Source of the DNA: Treponema sp.
GTDB lineage: Bacteria > Spirochaetota > Spirochaetia > Treponematales > Treponemataceae
DNA: 64,000 bases
Reading direction: 5' to 3'
NCBI GenBank assembly: GCA_017553635.1
Contig: JAFZKN010000010.1
Location: forward strand, 56,091 to 120,090
The stretch's first letter is position 1; the number at the start of each line of letters is the position of its first letter. The notes under the pieces were generated by a model, which saw only the letters and a program-made list of their open reading frames with translations, ran no database searches and was not told where the DNA came from. Shown here piece by piece: positions 10,132 through 19,578 of the stretch. The position numbers and the translations under genes are program-made.

Positions 10132-11525
10132 CAGCTTACCACCTTTGTAACCATCATTGTAATATCATCATGGAGTTTATTGTTTCCCTTATAATCAAAA
10201 ATAAGTTTTACAATATCATCAATAAATTCCTGAGGTTGCTTTGCAGCACTGTTCTTGATTGTATCTGTATAAAGCTGAGTATCACCCAGTTCAACACCTT
10301 CATCGTTCATAACTTCAGAAACACCGTCAGATGCAAACAGAATAAGGTCATCACGGAACAATCTCTGTTCATCAATTCTAATGTCATCAATATCAATAAT
10401 TCCAACTACACCACAGTTAGAAGAAAGAGGTTTAATCGTATACCCGTCAGGAGCGCGTGTTACGATAAGCGGGTCTGACATAGAAGCGTTTACATATCGG
10501 ATTGTCATCTTCTGCGTATCAACAACACTGATAAACAATACAGTGTATTTATCCTGAAGTTTCATTCCCTTGATGGCTTTATCAATTGCACGGACAATCG
10601 TAATAAGATCTTCCTTGTCTTCGATAATCTTAACAGTGTTCATTACGAGACCCATGATAAGGGCAGCAGGAAGTCCTTTACCAGAAACGTCACCAAGCAT
10701 AAGAAGTGTTTTATGTTCATCAATTGGAATGGCCGTATAATAGTCACCTGAAACATTTACAAGTGGCCTGAAGTATGCAGCAATCTTTAATCTCTTTGTA
10801 TCAGGCATAACTGCAGGCAAGAACAGTCTCTGTGTTTCTGCAAGCTGTTCCCATTCTTTAGAAAGACCGGCAATTTCACTCAACGATGCAATTGTCTGTG
10901 TTCTTTTTCTAAATCTCTGGAATTCATCATTGAGCTGTTTGTAAATTCCTGTATCAAAGAATCTTGTATAGCGGCAGAGAACAAAGAAATGGAATTTATC
11001 CTGAGACATTACAAAGCCGCGTGCTTTTTTATATCTTGAAGTAATACCGAATTTATCACCTACAAAGTCAAAGCCGTCAGGCCATGTTGCAGGAAAGTTA
11101 TTCTGAAGAACACGCAGTGTTTCTTTATCACACGTGAGTCTGTTAGGACTGTTATAAAGAACATATTCTTTTTCACTGTCGATGTAGAGAACAGAACAGT
11201 CTGCTTTCTGTTCGAGTACAGTCTGAATTATTTCATAAAAATCTTCGAGCGTGTAACAGAAACGAAGACTGTCTATGAACAATTGAAGATATTTAGTTTC
11301 TTCTCTCCTAAGAACTTTATCTTCCAGCTTTTTGTTGATTGTTTTAGTAACAGCTGAGCTCATGATAATAAAGAACATGAGAAGCACAAATTCGAGCACC
11401 ATAAAATACATCGGATCGAGCAACTCAGTTACTCTCGGCAGAATAAAGTATGAAACTACCATAAAAAGGAATGTTGATATAATGTAATTGATTATTTCAA
11501 CATTTCGTTTTCTTTGTTTTAGCAT
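10131..11525 (-). CDS. SpoIIE-family PP2C phosphatase
   Basis: The 464-residue protein has two N-terminal membrane helices, a GAF-like middle region (about 90-220) and a C-terminal SpoIIE/RsbU phosphatase domain. The metal-binding residues are intact: VSGDYY, LGDVSGKGLPAAL, and HDDITMMV near the end. It probably dephosphorylates the STAS antagonist encoded two genes downstream in the partner-switching pathway. GGGGT lies upstream of the ATG. It is the first gene of the operon and is followed by the degenerate paralogue with a one-base overlap. Confidence 0.88.
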   Translation of the reverse strand: MLKQRKRNVEIINYIISTFLFMVVSYFILPRVTELLDPMYFMVLEFVLLMFFIIMSSAVTKTINKKLEDKVLRREETKYLQLFIDSLRFCYTLEDFYEIIQTVLEQKADCSVLYIDSEKEYVLYNSPNRLTCDKETLRVLQNNFPATWPDGFDFVGDKFGITSRYKKARGFVMSQDKFHFFVLCRYTRFFDTGIYKQLNDEFQRFRKRTQTIASLSEIAGLSKEWEQLAETQRLFLPAVMPDTKRLKIAAYFRPLVNVSGDYYTAIPIDEHKTLLMLGDVSGKGLPAALIMGLVMNTVKIIEDKEDLITIVRAIDKAIKGMKLQDKYTVLFISVVDTQKMTIRYVNASMSDPLIVTRAPDGYTIKPLSSNCGVVGIIDIDDIRIDEQRLFRDDLILFASDGVSEVMNDEGVELGDTQLYTDTIKNSAAKQPQEFIDDIVKLIFDYKGNNKLHDDITMMVTKVVS

Positions 11526-11680
11526 ATCGACCCCATTAAGAGAGAAAATTTACTATATTTACAATATTATAGCATATTATCGGCAGAATTTGTGAAAAAA
11601 AGTACTATAAATAGGAGTCAATAAAACTATAAATTACCCCTCCTGTAAACCATAAAGTCCCATGAGAGTTAATATCTTTA

Positions 11681-12808
11681 TTATCGCGTAAGTTTTGAGA
11701 GGGAAATAAGCTCCGGCTTTGTTGAAGCATTCTCTTCTGCAGCATATGCTTCCATAAGCTTTTTCTGTGCAGGAGTAAGTTTTGCAGGAACCTGAATCAT
11801 AACTTTTATGTAAAGATCACCTTTTCTTCCCGAAGCTGCAGGTACGCCTTCCGATTTAACACGGAAAATCTTCCCATTAGGGGTTCCAGATGGAATCTTA
11901 AATTCTATTTCACGGTCATCAAGGGATTTAATAGTGATTGTTGCACCGAGCGCTGCCTGACTTAAAGAAACAGGAGCTGCACAGTAAAGATCATAACCGT
12001 CGCGTTCAAAATATTCGTGTTCTTTAATATGAAGAACTACAATCAAATCTCCGCTTGGAGCCCCGTTGCGTCCGGCATTTCCCTGATGAGGTATTACAAT
12101 GCGTTTTCCCTCATCAACTCCGGCAGGGATTGTAAGTGTTACGCGGCTTGTCTTCTCTTCGACACCTGTTCCACGGCATGAGCGGCAGGGACTGTCGATA
12201 ACTTTCCCCGTTCCACCGCATGTCGGACATGTCTGCTGAACTGTAAAAAAGCCCGCACTTCTTCCAACCTGTCCCATACCATTACAAGTTGGACATGTTT
12301 TTCTCGAACCTCCAGGAGCACAACCAGTTCCGTTACATGCACTGCATGCAACTTCGTGAGTAAACCTTACATCCTGCTTAGTTCCATATACAGCATCTTT
12401 AAAATCGATTTCCAGATCATAACGGAGCGAAGCGCCCTGTCCCGGTTCCTGACGTCGTGAACGGCCACCCATTCCACCACCGAAAAGGTTTTCGAAAATA
12501 TCTCCGAAGCCACCGCCAAAAAGATCACTGAAATCAGTAAAGGCATGACTGTACCCACCGGCACCGCCGCCGCCACCCATACCTTCAAGGCCGGCAAATC
12601 CGTACTGGTCGTAAATAGGACGTTTTTTATCATCAGAAAGAACTTCGTAAGCCTCTGTTGCTTCTTTAAATTTTTCTTCTGCTTCTTTATTACCCGGGTT
12701 TCTGTCCGGATGATATTTTATCGCAAGCTTACGGTATCCTTTTTTTATTTCGTCCAGTGAAGCGCCCTTCTGTACTCCAAGCACTTCATAATAGTCACGT
12801 TTTGCCAT
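11681..12808 (-). CDS. dnaJ: Chaperone DnaJ (Hsp40)
   Basis: This 375-residue type I J-protein stimulates the DnaK ATPase and delivers unfolded substrates. It has an N-terminal J domain with HPD (KYHPDRNPG), a Gly/Phe-rich linker (about 72-125), and four zinc-binding repeats [24 protein letters not shown] and CRSCRGTG, followed by the beta-rich substrate-binding domains. A GGGA ribosome-binding site precedes the ATG. The gene follows dnaK with a 63-base gap in the same direction. Confidence 0.97.
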   Translation of the reverse strand: MAKRDYYEVLGVQKGASLDEIKKGYRKLAIKYHPDRNPGNKEAEEKFKEATEAYEVLSDDKKRPIYDQYGFAGLEGMGGGGGAGGYSHAFTDFSDLFGGGFGDIFENLFGGGMGGRSRRQEPGQGASLRYDLEIDFKDAVYGTKQDVRFTHEVACSACNGTGCAPGGSRKTCPTCNGMGQVGRSAGFFTVQQTCPTCGGTGKVIDSPCRSCRGTGVEEKTSRVTLTIPAGVDEGKRIVIPHQGNAGRNGAPSGDLIVVLHIKEHEYFERDGYDLYCAAPVSLSQAALGATITIKSLDDREIEFKIPSGTPNGKIFRVKSEGVPAASGRKGDLYIKVMIQVPAKLTPAQKKLMEAYAAEENASTKPELISLSKLTR

Positions 12809-12871
12809 ATTCCCAAATCCTTTTTAAAACCACCAGGCGCCATAAACGGCGCCCTAAGATGCAATTTTTAA

Positions 12872-14851
12872 TTAGTTATCGTGAACTTCGTAGTCTACGT
12901 CTTCTGCACTGCCTTTATCAAAACCGGATTTAGTTCCATTATTTGCATTGGCATTTGAATCTGCTCCAGCACCTGCATTAGCACCGCCCATATCCGGGCC
13001 TGCACCCTGAGGACCAGCTCCAGCTGCTCCTGATGCTTGCTGCTGTTTGTAAACTTCTTCTGCTATTTTATAAGAAGCCTGTTTAAGTTCTTCTGTCTTA
13101 GCTTTAATGTCTGCAGTGTTGTCACCTTCGAGTGCTTTTTTAAGCGCAGCAATTGCATCATCAATTTTCTGCTTGTCTGCACCGTTAACTTTATCACCGA
13201 GTTCTTTAACACTCTTTTCTGTTGCATAAATCAAGCTGTCTGCTTCGTTTCTTGCATCAACACTTTCGCGTTTTGCTTTATCACTTGCAGCATTTGCTTC
13301 TGCATCCTTTACCATCTTGTTGATTTCTTCTTCGCTCAATCCAGATGAAGAAGTAATCTGAATGTGCTGTTCCTTTCCTGTTCCGAGATCTTTTGCAGAA
13401 ACATGAACGATACCATTTGCATCGATATCAAATGTAACTTCAATCTGCGGAACACCACGAGGAGCTGCAGGAATTCCTACAAGGTCAAAGCGGCCGAGTG
13501 TTCTGTTCTGCTCTGCCATTTCACGTTCACCCTGAAGTACGTGAATTGAAACTGCAGTCTGTCCGTCAGCTGCTGTAGAGAAAATCTGACTCTTCTTTGT
13601 AGGAATAGTTGTATTTCTTGCAATGAGTTTTGTCATAACTCCACCCATTGTTTCGATTCCGAGTGAAAGTGGTGTAACATCAAGAAGGAGAACGTCTTTA
13701 ACATCACCTTTTAATACACCGCCCTGAACTGCAGCACCGATTGCAACTGCTTCATCAGGGTTAACTGCACGGCTTCCTTCTTTTCCGAAAATTGATTTAA
13801 CAACTTCCTGAACTTTAGGCATACGTGAAGAACCACCAACGAGAAGAACTTCATCAATTTTATCAGGAGAGATTCCTGCATCTGCAAGTGCTTTGCGGCA
13901 AGGTTCTTTTGTTCTTTCAAAAAGATCATCTGTCATCTGTTCAAACTGAGCACGGGTTAAAGTCTTCTGCAAGTGCTTTGGACCTGTTGCATCTGCTGTA
14001 ATGAACGGAAGGTTAATGTCTGTTGTTGTCTGGTTAGAAAGCTGGATCTTTGCATTTTCAGAAGCTTCACGAAGACGCTGCATAGCCATAGGATCTCCTG
14101 AAAGATCAATTCCAGTATCCTTTTTAAATTCATCGATGAGCCAGTTGGAAATTACACGGTCCCAGTCATCTCCTCCAAGGTGTGTATCACCGTTTGTAGC
14201 TTTTACTTCTACAACTTCATCAGCAAGTTCAAGAATTGAAATATCAAATGTACCACCACCAAGGTCGTAAACAGCAATTGTTCTTTCCTTGCTTTTATCT
14301 TTGTTAAAACCAAATGCAAGAGCTGCAGCTGTAGGTTCGTTGATAATACGTTTTACATCAAGACCTGCAATTTTACCTGCATCTTTTGTTGCCTGGCGCT
14401 GTGCATCATTAAAGTAAGCCGGAACTGTAATAACAGCTTCTGTTACTTCCTGTCCAAGATAGTCCTCTGCAGTTTTTTTCATCTTCTGCAAAATGAAAGC
14501 AGAAATTTCCTGAGGTGAATACTGTTTCTTTTCTCCAGCCTGTTCAATTTCTACACGGCAGTCCTGACCGTTATCTATGATTGTATAAGGAAGCTTTGTT
14601 GCTTCTCCCTGAAGTTCTGCATATCTGTGTCCGATAAGACGCTTTACAGAATAAACTGTGTTCTTTGGGTTTGTTACCATCTGGTTTTTTGCAGGAGCAC
14701 CGACAATACGGTCGCCTTTAGAAGTAAAACCTACGATTGATGGAGTTGTTCTTCCACCTTCTGAATTCTGAATTACAACCGGTTCACCATTTTCCATTAC
14801 AGAAACACACGAGTTTGTTGTTCCCAAGTCAATACCAATAATCTTTCCCAT
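12872..14851 (-). CDS. dnaK: Chaperone DnaK (Hsp70)
   Basis: The 659-residue Hsp70 opens with [15 protein letters not shown], the phosphate-1 loop. It has further ATPase signatures ([14 protein letters not shown] and [13 protein letters not shown]), a substrate-binding domain, and a Gly/Ala/Asn-rich linker before the C-terminal [10 protein letters not shown], a variant of the usual EEVD-like end. It folds proteins with DnaJ and GrpE, encoded on either side. A GGAAGGA ribosome-binding site precedes the ATG. No CIRCE element was found upstream of the operon. Confidence 0.97.
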   Translation of the reverse strand: MGKIIGIDLGTTNSCVSVMENGEPVVIQNSEGGRTTPSIVGFTSKGDRIVGAPAKNQMVTNPKNTVYSVKRLIGHRYAELQGEATKLPYTIIDNGQDCRVEIEQAGEKKQYSPQEISAFILQKMKKTAEDYLGQEVTEAVITVPAYFNDAQRQATKDAGKIAGLDVKRIINEPTAAALAFGFNKDKSKERTIAVYDLGGGTFDISILELADEVVEVKATNGDTHLGGDDWDRVISNWLIDEFKKDTGIDLSGDPMAMQRLREASENAKIQLSNQTTTDINLPFITADATGPKHLQKTLTRAQFEQMTDDLFERTKEPCRKALADAGISPDKIDEVLLVGGSSRMPKVQEVVKSIFGKEGSRAVNPDEAVAIGAAVQGGVLKGDVKDVLLLDVTPLSLGIETMGGVMTKLIARNTTIPTKKSQIFSTAADGQTAVSIHVLQGEREMAEQNRTLGRFDLVGIPAAPRGVPQIEVTFDIDANGIVHVSAKDLGTGKEQHIQITSSSGLSEEEINKMVKDAEANAASDKAKRESVDARNEADSLIYATEKSVKELGDKVNGADKQKIDDAIAALKKALEGDNTADIKAKTEELKQASYKIAEEVYKQQQASGAAGAGPQGAGPDMGGANAGAGADSNANANNGTKSGFDKGSAEDVDYEVHDN

Positions 14852-14892
14852 ATTTGCACTATCCTTCCAGGCTCACTGCCCGGCTTATTAAT

Positions 14893-15546
14893 TTATACCT
14901 TTGGAACGCTAACCATTACCTTAGCGTTTCTAATTACTTTATCTTTAAGCATATATCCCTTTAAGTATACCTGCTTTAAAGTCTCTTTATCTTTTCCCTC
15001 TTCTTCTACACGGCCGATTGCCTCGTGAATGTCTGGATTAAATTCATCGCCTTCCTGTGCATAAGATGTAAGACCGTATTTTGTCTCAAGCATCTTAACA
15101 AGGTTTGCATTTACCATTTTAATTCCTTCTACCATTGACTTAACGTCTGTGGCCTTGCTTCCGGCATCAATTGTTCTGTCAAAATTATCAAGACTGTCCA
15201 GAAGGTCTGCAAGAAGGTTTTCATTTGCATAATCAAAAGTTTCCTGCTTTTCTTTAATCATGCGCTTTCTGTAGTTGTCAAAATCTGCCGCACGGCGCAA
15301 AAGCTGGTCTTTAAGGTCATCGTTTTCTTTTTTAAGAGACTCAATGATCTGTGCCTCAGTAAGCTTTTCAGGTTCGCCTTCTTTTTCTTCTGCAGAGTTT
15401 TCTTCTGCTCCTTCAGCCGGTTTTTCTTCTCCAGAAGCTTCTGTTTCTGCTGAATTCTGTTCAACCTGTTCTTCTTTCTGAGTGTCAGCAGTACTGCTTT
15501 CGTTTTCTTTAATTTCTTCCTGCTGCTTTTCGTCTTTTTCTGCCAT
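14893..15546 (-). CDS. grpE: Nucleotide exchange factor GrpE
   Basis: The 217-residue GrpE releases ADP from DnaK. It has a long acidic, Glu-rich N-terminal extension (about 1-60), the coiled-coil dimer region with RRAADFDNYRKRM, and the C-terminal beta domain containing NPDIHEAIGRV. It is first in the grpE-dnaK-dnaJ operon; the gap to dnaK is 41 bases. A possible promoter lies at 15587-15613 (TTGACG, 15-base spacer, TACTAT on the minus strand), but the spacing is short. Confidence 0.95.
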   Translation of the reverse strand: MAEKDEKQQEEIKENESSTADTQKEEQVEQNSAETEASGEEKPAEGAEENSAEEKEGEPEKLTEAQIIESLKKENDDLKDQLLRRAADFDNYRKRMIKEKQETFDYANENLLADLLDSLDNFDRTIDAGSKATDVKSMVEGIKMVNANLVKMLETKYGLTSYAQEGDEFNPDIHEAIGRVEEEGKDKETLKQVYLKGYMLKDKVIRNAKVMVSVPKV

Positions 15547-15644
15547 TATTCTAAAAACCCTTTTTTCGTTATTTATTAGTATAAAAATAGTAAAAAACCG
15601 TATAAAACGTCAATAAAAAAGCAAAAAAATTCCATTTTTTCATA

Positions 15645-17273
15645 TTAAGGCTCAGAAGTCCAGTCTGCGATAACCTCAACGTTTTCAAACATTACCATAT
15701 TATCAGAAATCTTGTTATACCCCGGTTTACCAGTTGTCGAAACAAATCTGCGGAAATAGATTTTCTCTGTCTTGTGATATGGAGTTGCTGAATGGCTTGC
15801 CTCAAATGACGGATCTGTATAAGACGTAGTAAAATTACATAAAAGATTAGGTCCTTTATAACCGCCATTTCCCCTGTCGTCTACAATTTTAAACCCGTCT
15901 ATCACGATAATTTCCGGCATATAGCATTCATAACCAAAATCAAAATCCCAGCCGTTCGTTCCGCCGATTATGCAGGCCATTGAAGAGCTGAAGCTTTCTA
16001 CATCGATGCGGGGATACCACGTACAGTTTTTAATATAGATTTTCCCTTTCCAGCTGGAACCAAAATCCCGCCTTAAGTTGATAAAATAATTCTGTCCATA
16101 ATTTGAACTGTCTTCTATCCTGAAATTTCCTTCACCTATAATATTAATTCCGCCCTGTCCAAAATGAGAATTCTTTATAAAAACATTTGTTACACCCTGA
16201 TGTGCATCAAAGCGGCTTAATGTACAGTTATAGATTTTCACATCTTTGCAAAAGTTCGACCCTATAACTCCCCATCTTGTCATATCAAGATAATCTGTTA
16301 CTTCCGTACATCCGCTTAAAGTAAGATGAACTGCAGATATAGGATAGATATCATAAGTTCCTGAACGGTTAACATATGTTTTATGCGATGACACTTTACA
16401 GTCTTTTATAGTCACATCTGAACATTTTGTAATATAAAAAATTCCGTAGTATGGAGCACTGTAAGTCAAATCTTCATTTTCAAGTCTGTGAGTAATTCCT
16501 GAAACAGTTACATTTGAGCGTTCAATTCTTATTCCGCCCTTAACATATAACGAACCTCCATAATCGTTTATTCTCGTTATGAAAGTTCCCCCTTTAATCG
16601 TCAGTTTTTTTTCATCAATAGGAATAAATGTCGCAGTTGTAATTCCATTGTAATCCCAGTTTAAAGGAGTTCCTTTATCAATCTTTCCGTTCTTATCAAT
16701 GACAATTACATCGCACTGTGGAGTACCTTCTGTTTCTTCACCATTTAAAATTCTTTTAAAACGTTTAGTATTTTTATCTTCAAGATATACAACAGATTTA
16801 TATTCAAGTCTTATTCCAAGATTAGATGCATTTTTTGAAACGCGATTTAATCCCGGAGCATACTGAGGATGTCTTCCACTTGAATCAACCAGATAAGCTT
16901 CTTCAATTGAAGGTTTTACACAGAAAATGTCATCTCTTTTATTACCTGCATTAAGTCCCGTATCATCGATAATAAATTCTGCACCGTCCCAGTCACAGTC
17001 AGTTTTAACAACAGCGCACACATTATTAAGTCCGATGTAATATCTGGCACCTCTGTCAGCTTTTACAATATAATTGTTTTCATTTGCATAATTGTGCGTA
17101 TTGATAATTGCCTGACTGTCATCAGTTACACCATCACCTTTTGCACCAAACTGACTGTAAGTTACAACTCCATTATAATCAGGAGATACCGATGAACCTG
17201 AAGGCTGCTTACAGCCTCCACAGATTAATGCTGCAATAATCAGAGCATTAAAATATTTAAAAACTTTTTTCAT
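15645..17273 (-). CDS. Lipoprotein with pectate-lyase-type beta-helix
   Basis: A probable outer lipoprotein of 542 residues. The signal peptide MKKVFKYFNALIIAALICGGC ends at the lipidated Cys. Mature residues contain the pectate lyase superfamily N-terminal motif SQFGAKGDGVTDDSQAI, then repeated short beta-strand units (SDVTIKDCKV, KDVKIYNCTL, GKIYIKNCTW) typical of a right-handed parallel beta-helix. It may bind or cleave a polysaccharide; no catalytic residues can be assigned. I prefer the ATG at 17273 over a GTG at 17297. The start lies inside the last 17 bases of purN, so it appears to be translated from the pur message, an odd pairing. Confidence 0.75.
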   Translation of the reverse strand: MKKVFKYFNALIIAALICGGCKQPSGSSVSPDYNGVVTYSQFGAKGDGVTDDSQAIINTHNYANENNYIVKADRGARYYIGLNNVCAVVKTDCDWDGAEFIIDDTGLNAGNKRDDIFCVKPSIEEAYLVDSSGRHPQYAPGLNRVSKNASNLGIRLEYKSVVYLEDKNTKRFKRILNGEETEGTPQCDVIVIDKNGKIDKGTPLNWDYNGITTATFIPIDEKKLTIKGGTFITRINDYGGSLYVKGGIRIERSNVTVSGITHRLENEDLTYSAPYYGIFYITKCSDVTIKDCKVSSHKTYVNRSGTYDIYPISAVHLTLSGCTEVTDYLDMTRWGVIGSNFCKDVKIYNCTLSRFDAHQGVTNVFIKNSHFGQGGINIIGEGNFRIEDSSNYGQNYFINLRRDFGSSWKGKIYIKNCTWYPRIDVESFSSSMACIIGGTNGWDFDFGYECYMPEIIVIDGFKIVDDRGNGGYKGPNLLCNFTTSYTDPSFEASHSATPYHKTEKIYFRRFVSTTGKPGYNKISDNMVMFENVEVIADWTSEP

Positions 17274-17895
17274 ACTCTTTAATGAGCATAAGTACACCTT
17301 CTACGATGGCCTCGTGCTCTTTAGGTGCGATACGCTCATAAAGAGTATCAGGCGTATCACCAGGCATAACAGGAACTTTTTTCTGAACAAGAATGCGTCC
17401 TGTATCACAGCCGCCGTCTGCAATATGAACCGTGCAGCCGCTTTCTTTTTCACCTGCTGCAAGAACCGCTTCATGAACATGATGTCCCCACATTCCGACG
17501 CCTCCAAATTTAGGAAGGAGTGCCGGATGAAGGTTTATAATACGATCCTTGTATTCTTCAATTATATTTCCTGCAAGTACTGTAAGACAGCCAGCTTCTA
17601 CAATTATGTCTGCCCCGTAATTTTTACAGTCAGCAAGCATAGCATCACTTACAGCACGACGTTTTGTATCCCGGTCAGAGGCTTGAGCAGTTTCTTTTCC
17701 CATAACGGCATAAGGACTTCTAATTGTAGAAGGGATTCCTGCTTTCTCAGCCCTCTCAAGTGCATATGCATCTTTATGATCACTTATTACACACACAATT
17801 TTATAAGGGCACGCATCTCCTTCCTTTTTCTGATAATCAATCAGTGCCTGAAGATTTGTTCCGCCACCAGAAACTAAAACCGCAATATTCATCAT
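17257..17895 (-). CDS. purN: Phosphoribosylglycinamide formyltransferase
   Basis: The 212-residue GART transfers a formyl group from 10-formyl-THF to GAR in purine synthesis. It shows VSGGGTNLQALID at the substrate loop, the catalytic Asn and His in RIINLHPALLPKFGG, and the catalytic Asp in the DGGCDTGRIL loop. The start overlaps the purM stop by one base (TAATG), and a second ATG follows immediately. The 3' end overlaps the beta-helix lipoprotein gene. Confidence 0.95.
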   Translation of the reverse strand: MMNIAVLVSGGGTNLQALIDYQKKEGDACPYKIVCVISDHKDAYALERAEKAGIPSTIRSPYAVMGKETAQASDRDTKRRAVSDAMLADCKNYGADIIVEAGCLTVLAGNIIEEYKDRIINLHPALLPKFGGVGMWGHHVHEAVLAAGEKESGCTVHIADGGCDTGRILVQKKVPVMPGDTPDTLYERIAPKEHEAIVEGVLMLIKEYEKSF

Positions 17896-18995
17896 TAGTC
17901 CTCAAAAAGAACTGCGTCTTTCTGCCCGTTTACTTCGCCTTCTGCGTAAGCAACACGGCCGATGCGGTATGCCTTCATATCAGGAATACCAGGTTTAGAA
18001 TATTTATGCGCATTGTTGTTGAACATTTCAATAATTTCATCAGCTTCTTTTGCATTTACTGCAAGTACAAAACCGATTCCCATGTTGAATGTATTATAAA
18101 CTTTTTCTACATCAGCACCGCGCTTAATGAGTTCACCGAATACAGGTGGAATGTCCCAGCTGTCGCGCTTGATGATTGAAATCAACTGACGTTTTGATTT
18201 TTCTGCTTTTGGATACATACGCGGAATATTTTCATAAAAACCGCCGCCTGTTACGTGTACCATTCCGTGAATGCTCTTGCGGTATTTTTTAAGAACTTCC
18301 ATTACTGGTTTTACATAAATGCGTGTCGGAGTAAGAAGAACTTCACCGATTGTTTTTCCTGTATCTTTTCCATCGTAAATAAATTTTTCATCAAAGTTTT
18401 TAACAAGTTTTCTTACAAGAGAAAATCCGTTTGAGTGAACGCCAGTAGAAGAAAGACCGATTAAAACATCATTCTGTTTAATGTCCTCTCCTGTAATCAT
18501 CTGCTTTTTATCGCCTACGCCAACTCCAAAACCTGCAAGGTCATATTTTCCTTCATCGTAAAAATCAGGCATCTCTGCAGTTTCACCACCAAGAAGAGCA
18601 CAGCCTGTTTCGATACATCCGTCAGAAACACCCTTAACCAAATCTGCAGCAACTTCTGCATCGAGTTTTCCGCATGCGATGTAATCCAAGAAAAATAAAG
18701 TCTGAACTCCAGAACAGAGAATGTCATTTACACTCATTGCAACACAGTCGATTCCGACAGTGTCATATTTTTTCATCTGAAAAGCGATGTCGAGTTTTGT
18801 TCCAACTCCGTCAGTACCGCTTACCATTACAGGATTTTTAATTCCCTTTGGAACTTCAAACATTCCGTTAAATGCACCGAGACCTGTAAGCATTCCAGGA
18901 ATTGCAGCGCGCTTTGCATGTTCTTTATAAAGACTTACTGCGCGGTATCCTTCTTCTACATCAACTCCAGACTGTTTATAATCGATATTTGCCAT
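17895..18995 (-). CDS. purM: Phosphoribosylformylglycinamidine cyclo-ligase (AIR synthetase)
   Basis: The 366-residue enzyme closes the imidazole ring of FGAM to give AIR, using ATP. Family landmarks are SGTDGVGTKLDIAF, the LLGGETAEMPDFY loop, VLIGLSSTGVHSNGFSLVRK and HVTGGGFYENIPR. An AAGGGGAA ribosome-binding site precedes the ATG. It lies 16 bases downstream of purE and is translationally coupled to purN, so the AIR branch of purine synthesis is one operon. Confidence 0.96.
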   Translation of the reverse strand: MANIDYKQSGVDVEEGYRAVSLYKEHAKRAAIPGMLTGLGAFNGMFEVPKGIKNPVMVSGTDGVGTKLDIAFQMKKYDTVGIDCVAMSVNDILCSGVQTLFFLDYIACGKLDAEVAADLVKGVSDGCIETGCALLGGETAEMPDFYDEGKYDLAGFGVGVGDKKQMITGEDIKQNDVLIGLSSTGVHSNGFSLVRKLVKNFDEKFIYDGKDTGKTIGEVLLTPTRIYVKPVMEVLKKYRKSIHGMVHVTGGGFYENIPRMYPKAEKSKRQLISIIKRDSWDIPPVFGELIKRGADVEKVYNTFNMGIGFVLAVNAKEADEIIEMFNNNAHKYSKPGIPDMKAYRIGRVAYAEGEVNGQKDAVLFED

Positions 18996-19011
18996 TTGTT
19001 TTCCCCTTAAA

Positions 19012-19503
19012 CTAAAATGATATTTTCGAAGATTTTGCAGCTTCGTCTGCGAGTTTTAAACGGAACTCTTTAAGCTTCTGACGTAATTCAGGATATTTAA
19101 CAGAAAGAATTTCAACAGCAAGATAACCTGCGTTTTTTGCATTTCCGATTCCAACTGTTGCAACAGGAATCTGCGGCGGCATCTGAACAATAGAAAGAAG
19201 CGCATCCATTCCGCCAAGTCCGTTAGATTTATCAGAAATACATTCAAGCGGAACTCCGATAACAGGAATGGTTGTAATACCTGCAATTACTCCAGGCAAT
19301 GCTGCTGCAAGTCCGGCACCGGCAATAATTACTTCAAAGCCGTCCTCTTCTACCTGCCTGACAGTTTTGTGCAAAAGTTCACCTGCACGATGAGCCGACA
19401 ATACAAAGGCTTCATATTCAACACCAAACTCGGTAAGAACATCTGCTGCCTTTTTCATTTTTTCTGTATCAGATTTAGATCCAAAGAAAATAGCTGCTTT
19501 CAT
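19012..19503 (-). CDS. purE: PurE, 5-(carboxyamino)imidazole ribonucleotide mutase type
   Basis: The 163-residue PurE carboxylates AIR, or rearranges N5-CAIR to CAIR. It reads like a class I enzyme: FFGSKSDTEKM, VLSAHRAGELL (usual SAHRTPE), then IPVIGVPLE and LLSIVQMPPQIPVATVGIGN. As I recall, the T. denticola PurE belongs to the CO2-using class II, so a class I form here would differ from that species. No purK is in the window. The start is fixed by the conserved N-terminus. No Shine-Dalgarno precedes it; the -10 box ends 6 bases before the ATG. Confidence 0.92.
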   Translation of the reverse strand: MKAAIFFGSKSDTEKMKKAADVLTEFGVEYEAFVLSAHRAGELLHKTVRQVEEDGFEVIIAGAGLAAALPGVIAGITTIPVIGVPLECISDKSNGLGGMDALLSIVQMPPQIPVATVGIGNAKNAGYLAVEILSVKYPELRQKLKEFRLKLADEAAKSSKISF

Positions 19504-19509
19504 AGAGAG

Positions 19510-19539
19510 AATATATCATAAAAAAGGGGGCTGATTCAA
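19510..19539 (-). promoter_or_regulatory. Promoter of purE, predicted leaderless
   Basis: On the minus strand TTGAAT (19539-19534) is followed by an 18-base spacer and TATATT (19515-19510). Only six pyrimidines (CTCTCT) separate it from the ATG at 19503. Transcription would start at or next to the A of the start codon. Confidence 0.55.
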
Positions 19540-19578
19540 TACAGGCTAAAACGGCAGAAAATGCTTAAAAGGCCTGTT

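Noticed and set aside
11526..11680. Terminator or promoter between dnaJ and the SpoIIE operon
   Set aside because: A weak AGGAG/CTCCT dyad and two direct copies of ACTATAAAT are visible, but no stem with a U-tract; not convincing.
15547..15644. CIRCE/HrcA operator before grpE
   Set aside because: No TTAGCACTC-N9-GAGTGCTAA-like dyad is present.
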